A stretch of DNA of 64,000 nucleotides from Bradyrhizobium erythrophlei (lineage in GTDB: Bacteria > Pseudomonadota > Alphaproteobacteria > Rhizobiales > Xanthobacteraceae). The notes under the pieces are model-generated. The model was not told the origin of the DNA. It did no database searches and worked only from the letters and a program-made list of their open reading frames with translations. Position numbers and translations under genes: made by a program. Positions 8,830 through 17,317 of the stretch are shown here, in pieces. The stretch covers positions 1 to 64,000 of the forward strand of contig FSRD01000003.1 of the NCBI GenBank assembly GCA_900129675.1, in the 5' to 3' direction. Within the stretch, counting starts at the first letter, position 1; the number at the start of each line of letters is the position of its first letter.

Positions 8830-10128
8830 ATGTCAATCACGTTTAATTCCTCTTCGGAAATCCCCTGGTGGAAGGAGCCAAGCAAAGAGCAATGGAAGGC
8901 GTGGATCGCGGCTTGGCTGGGTTGGACGCTCGACGCGTTCGATTTCACGATCTTTCTGCTGATCATGGTGCCGATCGCCAAGGAATTCGACGTTCCCTTA
9001 ACCGCGGTCACTGTCGTGTTCACCATCACGTTGTGGATGCGCCTGGTGGGCGCGACGGCCGCCGGTTGGATGGCCGACCGGATGGGTCGAAAGACCCCGC
9101 TGATGATTTCCATTCTTTGGTACTCGCTCTGCAACTTCATCGCCGGTTTTTCTCCAACCTTTGCGTTTTTGTTCTTTTTCCGCGCGCTGCTTGGCATCGG
9201 GATGGGCGCTGAATGGCCGGCCGGTGCGGCGCTTGCCATGGAATCCTGGCCGGCGCGCTCCCGCGGCTTCATGAGCGGCGTGCTGCAGGGCTCGTGGGGG
9301 CTTGGCTTCGCGTTGTCGGCGCTCGCCTACGGATTCCTGTTCGACCTGATCGGGTGGCGAGGCCTGCTGTGGATCGGGATACTGCCGGCCCTCGTCGTGG
9401 TCTGGATCCGGTTCTACGTGAACGAGCCCGCGGTCTGGGTCGAGAACAGGCGCCAACAGCGGGAAACCAGGACCGAAGTGAACGCGCCTTTGCTTTCCAT
9501 CTTCAAGCGCGGCTTGTTGTTCAATACGCTGACGGCCTGCTTTTGGATAGCCAGCACTTTCTGCGTTTACTATTCGATCTGGGCCTTGTTCTCGGCATAC
9601 CTGCAGAAGGAGCTGAATTGGACGCCGCTGATGGTGGCCACGCCGTTGTTCTGGGCCAACATCATCGTCTTTGCCGGCAATAGCCTGTGGGGCTTCGTTT
9701 CGGACATATGGGGTCGAAGGCCGGGCATGATCGTTCCGGCGACGATTGCGATCTTCGTGACGCCGTTCTATCTGTGGACCACGGATCCGATCTACATCGT
9801 CAGCGCGTTCATCGCGCAAGGCATGTTCGGCGGCTCGATCTACGGGCAAATGCCGAGCTACCTGTGCGAGCGTTTCCCGACCGAGGTGCGGGCGACGGCG
9901 TCCGGATTCATCTATCATCAGGGGGCGATTTGGGGCGGCTTGGTAGCGCCGGTGCTGACCTATCTGGCCGTGCAGATGAACTTCGGCTTCGCCATGCCGA
10001 TTATGATCAGCACGATATTCTTCCTGGTCCTAGTCGTGATCTCCGTGCTGCTCGGGCCGGAAACCAAGCGCAAGACGCTGACGGCCGATCTCGAGGTCAT
10101 CAAAGTCGTCGCGCAGCCGGCCACCTGA
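8830..10128 (+). CDS. MFS transporter, sialate/carboxylate:H+ symporter-like
   Basis: This 432-residue, 12-helix secondary carrier of the major facilitator superfamily belongs to the SHS-like group (NanT, lactate and aromatic or sugar acid carriers). The first helix carries GWTLDAFDFTIF, the loop 2-3 signature is GWMADRMGRKTPLM, helix 4 has RALLGIGMGAEWPAG, and the C-terminus ends with the family tail GPETKRKTLTADLEV. The ATG at 8830 is preceded by GGAGC and starts the usual short N-terminus MSITFNSSSEIPWWKE. The substrate is probably a small organic acid but cannot be assigned. A GC-rich hairpin follows the stop codon, so the gene is likely monocistronic. Confidence 0.88.
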   Translation: MSITFNSSSEIPWWKEPSKEQWKAWIAAWLGWTLDAFDFTIFLLIMVPIAKEFDVPLTAVTVVFTITLWMRLVGATAAGWMADRMGRKTPLMISILWYSLCNFIAGFSPTFAFLFFFRALLGIGMGAEWPAGAALAMESWPARSRGFMSGVLQGSWGLGFALSALAYGFLFDLIGWRGLLWIGILPALVVVWIRFYVNEPAVWVENRRQQRETRTEVNAPLLSIFKRGLLFNTLTACFWIASTFCVYYSIWALFSAYLQKELNWTPLMVATPLFWANIIVFAGNSLWGFVSDIWGRRPGMIVPATIAIFVTPFYLWTTDPIYIVSAFIAQGMFGGSIYGQMPSYLCERFPTEVRATASGFIYHQGAIWGGLVAPVLTYLAVQMNFGFAMPIMISTIFFLVLVVISVLLGPETKRKTLTADLEVIKVVAQPAT

Positions 10129-10141
10129 TCGTCCCAAGGCC

Positions 10142-10167
10142 GCGGCGCCTTCTGGACAGGGCGCCGC
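10142..10167 (+). terminator. Hairpin downstream of the MFS gene
   Basis: GCGGCGCC and GGCGCCGC form a perfect 8-bp stem with a 10-base loop, 13 bp after the MFS stop codon. There is no U-tract, so termination is probable but not certain. Confidence 0.5.
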
Positions 10168-10239
10168 AGCCGGTCCGATCCAAAGTCACGAAGATGCAGG
10201 CGCTGCGCTCACCCTTGCCGCGGTGCATGAGTCTATTCC

Positions 10240-10348
10240 TGGCACCTTTGAGACATGCCGGGGCGGTCTGACGATGTCCGTTGATCGGGGTAGAGCAGAA
10301 GTCTCGTTTCGGGGCCGTCAGGACCGTTGTTGACCCACATCGGACATT
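10240..10348 (+). repeat. Dispersed intergenic repeat, copy 2
   Basis: It runs from TGGCACCTTTGAGACATGCC through GACGATGTCCGTTGATCGGG to GTTGACCCACATCGGACAT. It is closely similar to the copy at 15507-15614, with the shared inner stretch AAGTCTCGTTTCGGGG. Confidence 0.65.
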
Positions 10349-10532
10349 GGCGATCAGCGAAGATAATTTATTCGACCGGCCCCCCGACGCCTTCCAAGCG
10401 TCGAGTTTTGACGGCTACACTGGTGCCTTCTGATGTTCGGGGCGGGATGCCTACTTAAAAGTAAGAAGCGCTGCTGCCAATGTAGCGAGAAGCCAGTGAC
10501 TTTCGTCTTTCATGCGAAAAACGGAGAGCACG

Positions 10533-12242
10533 ATGAGCAACAATAAGGAACCATTCGAGACCCCGTTCAAAGAGGCTGACGACCGCGCCCTGAGCCGCCG
10601 CAACATGTTGCTCGGTACATCAACGTTGGTGGCGGCGGCGACACTGACCTCCGGCGCGCTGGCGCAAGCTCAGAAAGCTGTGCCCGCCGCGCCCGCCCCG
10701 GCCGCGCCTTCGGGGCGCAAACCCAACATCCTCGTCATCTTCGGCGACGATATCGGCCAGACCAATGTCAGCGCCTATTCGTTCGGCCTGATGGGCTACA
10801 AGACGCCAAACATCGACCGCATCGCCCGCGAAGGCATGATGTTCACCGACTACTACGCGGAGCAGAGCTGCACGGCCGGACGGTCGTCGTTCATTACAGG
10901 CCAATGCCCCCTGCGCACCGGCCTTTCGAAAGTCGGCATTCCAGGCGCGGCGGCCGGTCTGCAGCCGAGAGACGCAACGACCGCGGAACTTCTAAAGCCG
11001 CTCGGCTATGCCACCGGCCAGTTCGGCAAGAACCATCTCGGCGATCGCAACGAATATCTGCCGACCCTGCACGGCTTCGACGAGTTCTTTGGCAACCTCT
11101 ATCACCTCAATGCTGAGGAAGACCCCGAGAACCGGTTCTATCCGCGCGATCCCGCTGTCCGGGCGACTATCGGTCCCCGCGGCGTGCTGCGCTGCAAGGC
11201 TTCTGATCGGGATGACCCGACGGAGGACCCGCGCTTCGGGCGGGTCGGCAAGCAGACCATCGAGGACACCGGGGCGCTCACCAGGAAGCGCATGGAGACG
11301 ATCGACGACGAGACGTCGGCCGCCGCCATCGATTTCATGCAACGTCAGGCGAGGTCGAACACGCCGTTCTTTTGCTGGTTCAACTCAACGCGCATGCACT
11401 TCCGCACCCATGTGCGGGACTCCCATCGTGGCCCTCCGGGACTGACGGCCAGAACCGAATATGCCGACGGCATGATCGAGCACGATGCGACGATCGGCCA
11501 GATTCTCAAGGCGCTGGACGATCTCGGCGTCACCAACGACACCATCGTGATCTACACAACGGACAACGGCCCGCACCAGAATTCATGGCCGGACGCCGGC
11601 ACCACACCGTTCCGCAGCGAGAAGAATACCAACTGGGAAGGCGCGTTCCGCGTGCCGTGCCTGATCCGCTGGCCCGGGCGCATTCAACCGGGCTCTGTCT
11701 CGAACGAAACGATAAGCGCGCTCGACTGGCTGCCGACCCTGATGGCGGCCGCGGGCGATCCGGACATTACGGACAAACTGCTCAAGGGCTACCAGGCCGG
11801 AAGCAAGACCTTCAAGGTCCATCTCGATGGTTACAACCAGCTGCCCTACCTCACGGGCCAGCAGGAGCGCGGCGCGCGTAAGGAGTTTGTCTACTTCAAC
11901 GACGATGGCGACCTCGTGGCTCTGCGTTACGAGAACTGGAAAGTCGTGTTCGAGGAGCAGCGCGCAAAAGGCACATTGAACATCTGGGCCGAGCCGTTCA
12001 CCAAGCTGCGTGTCCCGAAGCTTTTCGACCTGCGATCCGACCCTTACGAGCGCGCGGACGTCACGTCGAACACCTACTACGATTGGCTGATGTCGGACGG
12101 AGCGGGCATATTCATCGCGGCTCCGGCCGTCGTGGGCAAGTTCCTCGCCACTTTCAAGGACTATCCACCAAGTCAGCGGCCTTCGAGTTTCAGCATCGAT
12201 CAGATCGTCGAGAAAATGCAGAAGAGCTTTGAAACGCAATAG
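10533..12242 (+). CDS. Tat-exported type I sulfatase (arylsulfatase family)
   Basis: This hydrolase cleaves sulfate esters, probably in the periplasm. The N-terminus has a Tat signal (LSRRNMLLGTSTLVAAATL, cleavage near ALAQA). The alkaline-phosphatase-like fold follows: KPNILVIFGDDIGQ gives the metal-binding Asp pair. The active-site motif CTAGRSS matches C-x-(A/P)-x-R, whose Cys is converted to formylglycine by a maturase. TGQFGKNHLGD, a second-half Asp/Asn pair in TTDNGPHQ, and NTNWEGAFRVPCLIRWPG are typical. The ATG at 10533 has GGAGAG just upstream. At 569 residues it is of usual length. It is followed at 77 bp by a DUF3302/HlyD gene pair in the same direction. No formylglycine-generating enzyme is seen in the window. 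The physiological substrate is unknown. Confidence 0.87.
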   Translation: MSNNKEPFETPFKEADDRALSRRNMLLGTSTLVAAATLTSGALAQAQKAVPAAPAPAAPSGRKPNILVIFGDDIGQTNVSAYSFGLMGYKTPNIDRIAREGMMFTDYYAEQSCTAGRSSFITGQCPLRTGLSKVGIPGAAAGLQPRDATTAELLKPLGYATGQFGKNHLGDRNEYLPTLHGFDEFFGNLYHLNAEEDPENRFYPRDPAVRATIGPRGVLRCKASDRDDPTEDPRFGRVGKQTIEDTGALTRKRMETIDDETSAAAIDFMQRQARSNTPFFCWFNSTRMHFRTHVRDSHRGPPGLTARTEYADGMIEHDATIGQILKALDDLGVTNDTIVIYTTDNGPHQNSWPDAGTTPFRSEKNTNWEGAFRVPCLIRWPGRIQPGSVSNETISALDWLPTLMAAAGDPDITDKLLKGYQAGSKTFKVHLDGYNQLPYLTGQQERGARKEFVYFNDDGDLVALRYENWKVVFEEQRAKGTLNIWAEPFTKLRVPKLFDLRSDPYERADVTSNTYYDWLMSDGAGIFIAAPAVVGKFLATFKDYPPSQRPSSFSIDQIVEKMQKSFETQ

Positions 12243-12319
12243 CCGCGATCAGTGCTGGCCGGAGAAATGAACGGCACGTGGAAGTTTCCACCGCCTGAAC
12301 CCGCGACCTGAGGAGAGCC

Positions 12320-12565
12320 ATGTCTGGACTCGATATTTTCGCCTGGATCGTTCTCTGCATCCTGATCACTAGCGTCGTCGCGGTATTCTGCATCGCAGGC
12401 TGGCTTCCGGGACACATCGCCAAAACGCGCGGCCACCCGCAGGCGCAAGCCGTGACGGTGGCCGGATGGGTCACGCTGATTTGTGGCTTTGCATTGTGGC
12501 CGGTGGCGCTGATCTGGGCCTATGTCGATGTACCCGGACCACGCAAGACGGAGCTACGGCCATGA
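12320..12565 (+). CDS. DUF3302 small inner-membrane protein (YiaW-like)
   Basis: This 81-residue protein has two transmembrane helices (residues about 5-30 and 45-68) separated by the positively charged loop GHIAKTRGHPQAQAV, and ends in a polar tail. It matches the DUF3302/YiaW family. In enterobacteria yiaW sits beside the HlyD-like yiaV, and here too the next gene is a HlyD-like protein, overlapping by four bases (ATGA). That overlap implies translational coupling and a common function, which is not known for the family. The ribosome site GAGGAGAGCC precedes the ATG at 12320. Confidence 0.8.
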   Translation: MSGLDIFAWIVLCILITSVVAVFCIAGWLPGHIAKTRGHPQAQAVTVAGWVTLICGFALWPVALIWAYVDVPGPRKTELRP

Positions 12566-13503
12566 TGATCGCCATCATGAGCGTCTACCTCGTGCTGCTG
12601 TTCGCGCTGGTGCGGTTCGGCATCGTTACCTTCAATCTGTTCTGGAAGGTCTCGCCCTTCATTGTGTTGTTGCTTTTGAGTCTCGGCCTGTTCATCCCGA
12701 TGGGATGGGGCGCGCCACAGGGGCCGTCCCTGGTGGTCCGGAACGGGGTATCGATCGTGCCTGACGTGGCAGGCGAGGTGATCGAAGTTCCGGTGCAGCC
12801 GAACACGCCGCTCAAGGCGGGCGACGTGCTCTTTCGGATCGACCCGACACCTTACGAAGCCCAGGTCAAGGCGATCGAGGCGCAGTCAAAACTCGTCGAC
12901 CTGCGTCTGTCGCAAATGACGCAATTGTTTGAGCGCGACGCGGGTCGCGCCTTCGACGTCCAGCAGCGGCAGTCCGAATCCGATCAACTGCGGGCCCAGC
13001 TCGATAATGCGCGGTGGAATCTGGACAAGACGGTCGTGCGCGCACCTTCGGACGGCTACGTCACCAACGTCGCGCTGCGCAAGGGCGCGCGGGTGGCCAA
13101 TCTGCCGCTATCGCCGGTCATGGCGTTCATCGACGCGTCCGAGGCCCAGGTCGGAGTGGAGATCGCGCAGAACGATGCCCGCTATATCGCACCGGGGCAG
13201 TCGGTCGAGGTCACCTTCAAGCTCTGGCCTGGCACTATCCACACCGGCAAGGTCGAGACCGTTTTCCAGGCCATCTCGACAGGTCAGCCCCAGACGTCCG
13301 GGCTCGCCGTGACGCCGAAGGCGATCGAGTCGGCGCCTTTCGTGGTGCGTGTGAAGCTCGACGATCAGGATGTGTTGAAGCGGTTGCCGGCGGGCAGCAC
13401 CGGAACGGCGGCGATCTTCACCGACCACGTCAAAGCGGCACACATCATCCGCAAGGTGCTGCTGCGCCAAATCGCGATCATCAACTACATCAACCCGTTC
13501 TGA
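12562..13503 (+). CDS. HlyD-family membrane fusion protein (YiaV/YibH-like)
   Basis: This 313-residue protein has two N-terminal membrane helices (residues about 5-25 and 30-47). A biotinyl/lipoyl-like domain follows (VSIVPDVAGEVIEVPVQPN, KAGDVLFRIDPTPYEAQV), then a short coiled coil with FDVQQRQSESDQLRAQLDNA, and a second half-barrel VVRAPSDGYVTNVALRKGA. It is the partner of the DUF3302 gene, with which it overlaps by four bases. Such pairs may act with an unlinked channel in exporting small molecules. There is no transporter ATPase or RND pump adjacent, so the partner pump is unknown. The start at 12562 is an ATGATG pair. Confidence 0.82.
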   Translation: MMIAIMSVYLVLLFALVRFGIVTFNLFWKVSPFIVLLLLSLGLFIPMGWGAPQGPSLVVRNGVSIVPDVAGEVIEVPVQPNTPLKAGDVLFRIDPTPYEAQVKAIEAQSKLVDLRLSQMTQLFERDAGRAFDVQQRQSESDQLRAQLDNARWNLDKTVVRAPSDGYVTNVALRKGARVANLPLSPVMAFIDASEAQVGVEIAQNDARYIAPGQSVEVTFKLWPGTIHTGKVETVFQAISTGQPQTSGLAVTPKAIESAPFVVRVKLDDQDVLKRLPAGSTGTAAIFTDHVKAAHIIRKVLLRQIAIINYINPF

Positions 13504-13570
13504 TGGAAGGGGGCCCAGATGAGACGCTCCGGCGATGCGACCGCAATAGGCGTTCTCAAATGTCTGCCTT

Positions 13571-13666
13571 TGGCACAACTCGGACGTGCCGCCATGGTCG
13601 CTCTATGTCCGTTGCTGGGGGCAGAGCGGAAAACATATGCTCCCATTGAGCTTTTCAGCTTTTGAC
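13571..13666 (+). repeat. Dispersed intergenic repeat, copy 3
   Basis: TGGCACAACTCGGACGTGCC starts the unit. It shares the block GCGGAAAACATATGCTCCCA with copies at 18646, 39489 and 49631, and ends TTTTGAC, where the second MITE is inserted. Confidence 0.65.
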
Positions 13667-13827
13667 CCAGGCTGTGTGAAAACGCGCACTAGCGGAGAAG
13701 GCGCAGAATTGTTTTCTCTCTTTTCTTCTTTCGGCGGTGACTGCCAGAGCTGTTCTTTTCTTATTCGACGTAATCGGGACAAACGTTCTACGCGAACGTT
13801 TGACTTCGGAGTTTTCACACAGTCTGG
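13667..13827 (+). mobile_element. 161-bp MITE, copy 2
   Basis: The terminal repeats are CCAGGCTGTGTGAAAAC (13667-13683) and GTTTTCACACAGTCTGG (13811-13827, one mismatch). It has the same length, orientation and position in the dispersed repeat as the copy at 8188, and AC again flanks both ends. The interior is clearly homologous but diverged, so the two are not a recent duplication. Confidence 0.75.
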
Positions 13828-13914
13828 ACCCAAGGCGGACATCCGGGCCAATCGATTTCTTGCACACGCCGTGATAGTGTGACGGCGGGGTTGCTTCAAT
13901 GACGGGAGTTCAAA

Positions 13915-15471
13915 ATGAGAACTCAGCACACTGTCACCCGCCGAGGTGCTCTTCTTGGCGCAACGGGACTGCTGGCAGCATCTCCGCTTCAAACGTCAGT
14001 TTCATCGATGCTAATCGGCCCTGCCTTTGCGCAGAATAGCAAGCCGAAAATGGCAACTGAAATCCCACCCGAAATAACGACGCCTGATCACGTGGAGACC
14101 CGGCTCGGTACGTTGAATTTCTTCGACGGGGTGCCCGACAAAGCTACGTGTGAGAAGCTTTATGACAACCTCGACTTCGTGCGCGGCGTCGAAGTTTTCC
14201 TCAACACGATGGCGGCCGCCTCCACCCACGCCAATTTTGTGGGGCTAAGGAGCGTCGGTTGCGACAACCACGCCGTCCTCCTTCACGAAGATCGAGTTGA
14301 TGCCAAGACGCTATTGCTAACCCCAAATACGCAGACCGCGACGCTTTGGTCGCCTCTTGATCTCAAAGCTGGCCCGGTGGTCGTGGAAATTCCTTCCGGG
14401 GTTCTCGGTCTCGCAGACGACCACTGGATGAGGCACATCATCGATATGGGCATTTCAGGTCCGGATAAGGGAAGCGGCGGCAAATATGTTTTTCTGCCGC
14501 CTGGCTACCAAGGACAGACGCCCGATGGCTACTTCGTCGCCAGATCGAGGACTTTCAATATAACGTGTGGACTGCGTGGCTTCACGATCAAAGGCGATAC
14601 GCGCCCAGCGGTCGAAGCCTTTCACAAGCATTTTAAGCTTTACGCGCTCGACCAAGCCGGCAATCCGCCGCCAACGAAATTCATCAATGGCTCCGGTTTG
14701 TACCTCAATACGGTCCACGCCAACACGTTCAAGTTCTATGAAGAAATCAATCAAGTCATTCAGGACGAGCCGACCTCGGCAGTTGATCCGGAGATTGCGG
14801 GCCAACTTGCGGCCATCGGGATCGTCAAAGGCAGGCCGTTCGCACCGGATGACCGGATGAAAAGAATTCTCACGGAGGCGGCGGCGGTCGGCAATGCTAC
14901 CGCGCGTGCGATCGTATTCAGAGCCCGTAGTGACGACTTCTACTTCTACCCGGGAAAGTCGAACTGGCGTCCGATATTTGTCGGCGGCAGCTACTTGTTC
15001 ATGCAAAATGATGCGACCCTGCTCGACGCGCGGATCAACTTCTTCTATCAGGCGACCGGTGTTTCCCCGGCTATGGCGGCCGCCCCCGTGGGAAGCGGCT
15101 CACAGTATGCAGCAGCAATGGTGGACGCGAGAGGCGATGCGTTCGACGGAGGAAAGACCTATCGTCTCCACCTGCCGCCGAACATTCCCGCCAAGCAGTT
15201 CTGGTCGCTCATCCCCTATGACACGCAAACGCGATCTGTGTTGCAAACGGATCAGCGCGATGCCGGTCTGAGCAGCGAGACCGGAACGGTTGCAGCCAAC
15301 GCTGACGGTTCGGTTGATATCTACTTTGCTCCGACGCGACCTCCGGGAAGAGAGAACTGGATACAAACGGTTCCGGGCAAAAGCTGGTTCGTTTATTTCC
15401 GCCTCTACTCCCCGCTGGAGCCGTGGTTCGACAAGAGCTGGCGGCCGGGCGATATCGAGCCGGCGGCGTGA
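13915..15471 (+). CDS. DUF1254/DUF1214 exported protein
   Basis: This 518-residue protein carries a Tat-like signal at its N-terminus (TRRGALLGATGLLAA, cleavage near AFAQN). A DUF1254 domain follows at about residues 70-200 (NFFDGVPDKATCEKLYDNLDF, VGLRSVGCDNHAVLLHEDRV in shorter pieces), and a C-terminal DUF1214 domain (about 400-505) contains FWSLIPYDTQTRSVLQT and ends with PLEPWFDKSWRPGDIE. Proteins of this type are common in alphaproteobacteria as several paralogues, and their reaction is unknown. GGGAG lies eight bases before the ATG. It is not linked to neighbours by short spacing. The DUF1254/1214 identification is from these recognisable motifs. Confidence 0.82.
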   Translation: MRTQHTVTRRGALLGATGLLAASPLQTSVSSMLIGPAFAQNSKPKMATEIPPEITTPDHVETRLGTLNFFDGVPDKATCEKLYDNLDFVRGVEVFLNTMAAASTHANFVGLRSVGCDNHAVLLHEDRVDAKTLLLTPNTQTATLWSPLDLKAGPVVVEIPSGVLGLADDHWMRHIIDMGISGPDKGSGGKYVFLPPGYQGQTPDGYFVARSRTFNITCGLRGFTIKGDTRPAVEAFHKHFKLYALDQAGNPPPTKFINGSGLYLNTVHANTFKFYEEINQVIQDEPTSAVDPEIAGQLAAIGIVKGRPFAPDDRMKRILTEAAAVGNATARAIVFRARSDDFYFYPGKSNWRPIFVGGSYLFMQNDATLLDARINFFYQATGVSPAMAAAPVGSGSQYAAAMVDARGDAFDGGKTYRLHLPPNIPAKQFWSLIPYDTQTRSVLQTDQRDAGLSSETGTVAANADGSVDIYFAPTRPPGRENWIQTVPGKSWFVYFRLYSPLEPWFDKSWRPGDIEPAA

Positions 15472-15506
15472 ACGATTACGCCGAGCCGGCGGGCGATGTC
15501 AGTTGA

Positions 15507-15614
15507 TGGCACGAAACGGACCAGCCCGGTCGGTCTGATGATGTCCTTTGATCGGGGCAGAGCGGAAGTCTCGTTTCGGGGTCGTCAGGACCGTTGTTGA
15601 CCCTGAACGGACAT
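15507..15614 (+). repeat. Dispersed intergenic repeat, copy 4
   Basis: It starts TGGCACGAAACGGACC and ends TTGACCCTGAACGGACATTT. It is almost identical to copy 2 over the central 60 bp. Confidence 0.65.
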
Positions 15615-15712
15615 TTGCTGTGCTGCTATCACAACAATGTAGCTGTGTGCGCCGCCCTGATCGAATAAAGATTGGCGACCCCGAACGGGCGTGCCGCGCA
15701 AGCTTAGAAGGG

Positions 15713-16762
15713 TTATCTATTCAGAGCCACCGGCCTGAACGAGGCCACCAAAGCTTTCTCAAGTTTCCCCTGCATCCGGCAGAGTATCCCGTAGGCTTCC
15801 TCACGAGACATCGGCCGGCTGTAACGCCGGTCCTCGATCAATGCCGAAAAAATATCCGAGATAGTCAAAATTCGCACGACGTCACTTATGTTCTCGGCGC
15901 AAAGTCCGTCCGGGTATCCACTTCCATCGAGATACTCGTGATGATGTCGAACCGCATCGAGAACTTCAAAGGAAATGTTCTCGTTGCCCTTAAGCGCATC
16001 ATATCCAAGAGCCGGGTGAGATTCCATAATCACTCGCTCCTTTGCATCGAGACGCCCAGGCTTATCGAGAATTGCCAACGGGATCGTCGCCTTCCCAAGG
16101 TCGTGGAACATGGCGGCTGAATACAATCGCTCCAAGTCGCGTCTCGCCAGACCAAGGCTCAGCCCGAAGTCGACGGCTACTCCCGTGACCAAAAGACAAT
16201 GTTGATACGTACCCTCATGATGGCGGCGAACGATTGCCAACCAGTCGGACAACCCTTTTTCGGCTATATGGTCTGTGATTTTGTCGCCCGCACTCTTGGT
16301 GCCCTCCACATCAATCGATACGCCATTTGCCACCGCGGCAAACATTGATGCTATGGCGGTCGCGCCGACAGACGCCGCCCCGGCTTCGTTGTTTGTAGCC
16401 GCCGTCGCCGGAGCACCGGGACCCATGCGGTCTGCCAGCGCCGAGAGCAATTCGTCTTGATTGAGAGGCCCGGTCAAGACGCGCGTCGCTCCGAGCGCGT
16501 AGGCTTGCGCAATCGACAAGTAGATCGTTTGGTGCAGAATAAAAACGCGTTTTCGCATGTGGCCAAGACTTGCAATCTTCTTCTTCAAAGCCGCGACATT
16601 TTCGAAAGTGCGGAGGTCCACGTTCACCACGAGCGCATGGCACTGGCCGCGCTGGACGCTCGGGCCATCAAGCAATTCTGAGGTTAGTTCATGCTGGCGT
16701 TCAAGCGCAGCGCGAACGACGGCTAACTTGGCGGGATTATCTGCCACCACATGAATGAACAT
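15713..16762 (-). CDS. HD-GYP domain protein (probable cyclic-di-GMP phosphodiesterase)
   Basis: The protein has 349 residues. The first 125 look like a degenerate receiver-type domain (MFIHVVADNPAKLAVVRAAL ... GATRVLTGPLNQDELLSAL) that lacks a clear phospho-acceptor site. The HD-GYP domain follows, with FHDLGKATIP and HHEYLDGSGYPDG, which carry the metal ligands and the GYP signature. Such domains hydrolyse cyclic-di-GMP to pGpG/GMP. The ATG at 16762 is preferred over an upstream start at 16852, because the latter would overlap the next gene, which ends at 16807. It is the distal gene of a minus-strand group with small unknown proteins at 16.8-17.8 kb, probably one transcription unit. Confidence 0.85.
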   Translation of the reverse strand: MFIHVVADNPAKLAVVRAALERQHELTSELLDGPSVQRGQCHALVVNVDLRTFENVAALKKKIASLGHMRKRVFILHQTIYLSIAQAYALGATRVLTGPLNQDELLSALADRMGPGAPATAATNNEAGAASVGATAIASMFAAVANGVSIDVEGTKSAGDKITDHIAEKGLSDWLAIVRRHHEGTYQHCLLVTGVAVDFGLSLGLARRDLERLYSAAMFHDLGKATIPLAILDKPGRLDAKERVIMESHPALGYDALKGNENISFEVLDAVRHHHEYLDGSGYPDGLCAENISDVVRILTISDIFSALIEDRRYSRPMSREEAYGILCRMQGKLEKALVASFRPVALNR

Positions 16763-16806
16763 CAGGAATGATCCTGCCCATCGGATGAATCCGCTTTCTC
16801 CTGCAC

Positions 16807-17034
16807 TTACCTCCAGAAAGATCCGTGGTCTTGCGGAGGCTCGTTCAGCCATATCAGCGCTTCGCGCACACCGAGAGGAATAAGGCGCTCCTCCGCGGCG
16901 CGGGAGAACTCGCCGTCGCAGAGATAGAGGAGGAAACCGCCGCGTTCATCCCGAAACAATGCCTCTCGGGCATTGCTGAGCGTGAGAGATTGAGAATCGA
17001 TGAACGGGACAATTCGCGAAGAAATCATCTGCAT
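16807..17034 (-). CDS. Small hypothetical protein, 75 residues
   Basis: No family was recognised. The sequence is balanced (MQMISSRIVPFIDSQSLTLS at the start, EPPQDHGSFWR at the end), has no membrane helix and is predicted cytoplasmic. It lies 44 bp upstream of the HD-GYP gene on the same strand, and 37 bp downstream of the next small gene, so co-transcription is likely. The coding bias fits the neighbours. Confidence 0.55.
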   Translation of the reverse strand: MQMISSRIVPFIDSQSLTLSNAREALFRDERGGFLLYLCDGEFSRAAEERLIPLGVREALIWLNEPPQDHGSFWR

Positions 17035-17071
17035 ATGAAATCACCAATTATCGCACGGGCGTAGTGCCCCC

Positions 17072-17317
17072 TCATGCTGAATTTGCCGCACCGTCTTTCT
17101 TTTTGGATTCGTTTGGTATGAAAAGGACGTCAATTTGTGCCCCATCGATCCACACCAATGTGCATCTACGGAACGCGAGACTCATCCGCTGAGCCTTGGA
17201 AAGATAGAGTTTCTCGAAGTGTTCCTTGGCGTGCGCAAGCTCCTCATCTGAGAGCTGGGGGACGCTTCGACTGCGTATGGTCCTGCACGAGGTGATCGCC
17301 ACCCTTCGGTCCATCAT
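17072..17317 (-). CDS. Small hypothetical protein, 81 residues
   Basis: This is an unrecognised soluble protein with a charged helix (LSDEELAHAKEHFEKLYLSK) followed by a beta-rich half containing CTLVWIDGAQIDVLFIPN and a lysine-rich tail. Its ATG overlaps the stop codon of the zinc-ribbon gene at 17314-17317 by four bases, which indicates translational coupling and a common role. It lies in the HD-GYP gene group. Confidence 0.55.
   Translation of the reverse strand: MMDRRVAITSCRTIRSRSVPQLSDEELAHAKEHFEKLYLSKAQRMSLAFRRCTLVWIDGAQIDVLFIPNESKKKDGAANSA

Noticed and set aside
8998..9918. 306-codon minus-strand frame
   Set aside because: Antisense of the MFS carrier gene; Arg/His-rich shadow.
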